DNA of 64,000 bases from Streptomyces sp. MJM8645 (lineage in GTDB: Bacteria; Actinomycetota; Actinomycetes; Streptomycetales; Streptomycetaceae). A program made the translations under genes and the position numbers. Numbering within the stretch: the stretch's first letter is position 1; each line of letters starts with the position of its first letter. Where the stretch lies: the NCBI RefSeq assembly GCF_001625365.1, contig NZ_LJJF01000001.1, forward strand, positions 2,984,501 through 3,048,500, in the 5' to 3' direction. Shown in pieces: positions 61,983 to 64,000 of the stretch. Under the pieces are notes generated by a model that made no database searches, had not been told where the DNA came from, and was given only the letters and a program-made list of their open reading frames with translations.

Positions 61983-62004
61983 CCGGGAATCCTCAGGTTC
62001 CCGG
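61983..62004 (+). other. Hairpin in the corA leader
   Basis: Inverted repeat CCGGGAA/TTCCCGG with an 8-nt loop, 15 nt before a strong Shine-Dalgarno (GGAGGT at 62019-62024). It lies between a possible -10 TAGGGT near 61963 and the leader ORFs. Confidence 0.5.
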
Positions 62005-62048
62005 GGCGGCGGCACGAAGGAGGTGGTTGCGGTGGATACCGGCCGACC

Positions 62049-62132
62049 ATGCAGTACCGGCAGCTCTACCCGGCCCCGACTTCCCCGTACCCCTCGCCAC
62101 GCAGGCTGAACCGGCTGATCCAGCCGAGGTAG
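62049..62132 (+). CDS. Candidate proline-rich leader peptide upstream of corA
   Basis: 27-codon ORF beginning MQYRQLYPAPTSPYPSP, with six prolines and an Arg-rich end. A consensus GGAGGT lies 24 nt upstream of this ATG. That signal is better spaced for an overlapping GTG ORF of 25 codons at 62032-62109 (DTGRPCSTGSS...). One of the two is probably translated. Proline-rich leader peptides control Mg2+ transporter genes in enterobacteria, so the position before corA is suggestive. Neither has been verified. Confidence 0.35.
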   Translation: MQYRQLYPAPTSPYPSPRRLNRLIQPR

Positions 62133-62270
62133 CCCGGGCAGGCCGGACGCGGACGAACCGGCCGGGAGAGCACCCTCACCCCCCTTCACCGGTGTTCTTC
62201 GCCGTCGCACCACGGCCGCCCGCTCCTCCCCCGCCTTCCGACCGGGGGGACCCCTACGCCGCTGTGCGGC

Positions 62271-62290
62271 GGCTCCTGTTCCAGGGAGCC
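62271..62290 (+). promoter_or_regulatory. Hairpin sequestering the corA ribosome binding site
   Basis: GGCTCC (62271-62276) pairs with GGAGCC (62285-62290). The second arm contains the corA Shine-Dalgarno GGGAG, 6 nt before the ATG. A second small hairpin GCCGC/GCGGC lies immediately upstream (62258-62270). Confidence 0.5.
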
Positions 62291-62294
62291 TGCC

Positions 62295-63416
<1,122 letters not shown>

Positions 63417-63439
63417 CCGCCCGTGGCGCCCGCCGACCG

Positions 63440-64000
63440 CTACCGCCGGCCGCCGCGGGCGACCAGGACCAGGCCCACCAGGATCAGCACCACCGCCGGA
63501 TACGCCGCCACCGGGGGCCACTGGCCGAGCCACAGGGCGGCGATCAGGGCCGCGCCCGGCGTCTCCAGCAGGATCGCGGTGGAGGTGATCGACGGGCCGA
63601 GGCTGCGCACCACGCGGTTGCTCAGCGAGTGGCCGAGCAGTTGGGCGGCGACCATCAGCAGCACGATCTGCCACCACACCCCGGCCGGCCAGCCGGCCAG
63701 CGGCGTCCCGGCGACCAGGCAGATCGCCAGCAGGCCCACCGCCGTGGTGGCGTAGCAGACCAGCGTGTACGCGGTGGTGCTGACGGTCTTGCGGACCTCC
63801 GCGCCCAGCAGCATGTACCCGGCGGCGGCCAGGCCCGCGCCGAGGGCGAGCGCGTCGCCGAGCAGCGCGCGCGGGGAGAGCGAGAGGTCGACGCCGGTCA
63901 GCACCAGCACGCCGGCGAAGGCCACGCCCGTACCGAGCCAGACCATCCGGGGGGCGCGGACGCCGAGCAGTCGCATCAGCAGGATGGTCCACAGCGGGGT
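63440..64000 (-). CDS. EamA/DMT-family transporter, truncated by the window end
   Basis: C-terminal 186 residues of a drug/metabolite transporter; the frame remains open through base 64000 (beginning TPLWTILLMRLLG), so the N-terminal half lies outside the window. Five or six membrane helices are visible, with the repeat-two EamA pattern ETPGAALIAALWLGQWPP near the end. Only 23 nt separate its stop from the convergent corA stop, with no terminator evident. Substrate unknown. Confidence 0.9.
   Translation of the reverse strand, partial: TPLWTILLMRLLGVRAPRMVWLGTGVAFAGVLVLTGVDLSLSPRALLGDALALGAGLAAAGYMLLGAEVRKTVSTTAYTLVCYATTAVGLLAICLVAGTPLAGWPAGVWWQIVLLMVAAQLLGHSLSNRVVRSLGPSITSTAILLETPGAALIAALWLGQWPPVAAYPAVVLILVGLVLVARGGRR

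Noticed and set aside
61868-62294. M-box magnesium riboswitch upstream of corA
   Set aside because: The conserved M-box core sequences are not recognisable; only simple hairpins and mini-ORFs are seen.

Overview
The window is chromosomal DNA of a very high-GC actinobacterium, almost certainly a streptomycete (Streptomyces or Kitasatospora). Supporting signs are the strong G/C bias at third codon positions, the many GTG and TTG starts, and the actinobacterial families present: WhiB7/WblC, AdnAB, UvrD2 with an HRDC domain, mycoredoxin, MoeZ, PPA1309, DUF3107, UPF0182 and DUF6758. There are about 50 genes and one tRNA. I see no prophage, integrase, transposase, CRISPR array or biosynthetic cluster, so this reads as conserved core chromosome with short accessory stretches.

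Layout. 0-5 kb: histidinol-phosphatase, catalase divergent from its CatR/Fur-type repressor across a perfect operator, and a Sel1-repeat protein. 5-15 kb: initiator tRNA, UPF0182 membrane protein, PPA1309 protein, PDZ/Lon-type secreted protease, MoaE, an unusual membrane-tailed SDR protein, then a zincin-like protease coupled to a Nudix hydrolase. 15-20 kb: a DUF45-type metalloprotease divergent from a degenerate E1/ThiF-like protein, a repeat- and hairpin-rich intergenic region, and an MFS exporter divergent from a TetR regulator. 20-27 kb: an ABC1 kinase, a small helical protein, wblC/whiB7 with a long leader, uvrD2, mycoredoxin and a GntR regulator. 27-36 kb: NudC, M20 dipeptidase, a PadR regulator with an FtsX-type ABC transporter, an EEP hydrolase and a SpoIIE-type phosphatase. 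36-44 kb: the AdnAB helicase-nuclease pair and an alkyltransferase-like protein. 44-53 kb: a flippase/pseudokinase fusion, MoeZ and a three-gene sugar/glycan operon. 53-64 kb: TetR, DUF3107, ferritin-like protein, DEAD-box helicase, alpha/beta hydrolase, PHP phosphoesterase, SUFU-domain protein, CorA with a candidate leader peptide, and a truncated EamA transporter.

How genes work together. Several loci belong to redox and antibiotic stress responses: katA/catR, wblC, mycoredoxin and moeZ. The last two carry sequences matching the SigR consensus (GGAAT, 18-19 nt, GTT). Genome maintenance is represented by uvrD2, adnAB and the alkyltransferase-like protein.

The most interesting non-coding signal is upstream of wblC. 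Two mutually exclusive RNA hairpins can be drawn, a terminator with a U-rich tail and a competing antiterminator. An open reading frame ends between them, and a WhiB7-type promoter with an A/T patch next to its -35 lies further upstream. This looks like a ribosome-sensing attenuator. A second candidate leader lies before corA, with a proline-rich mini-ORF and a hairpin covering the corA ribosome binding site.
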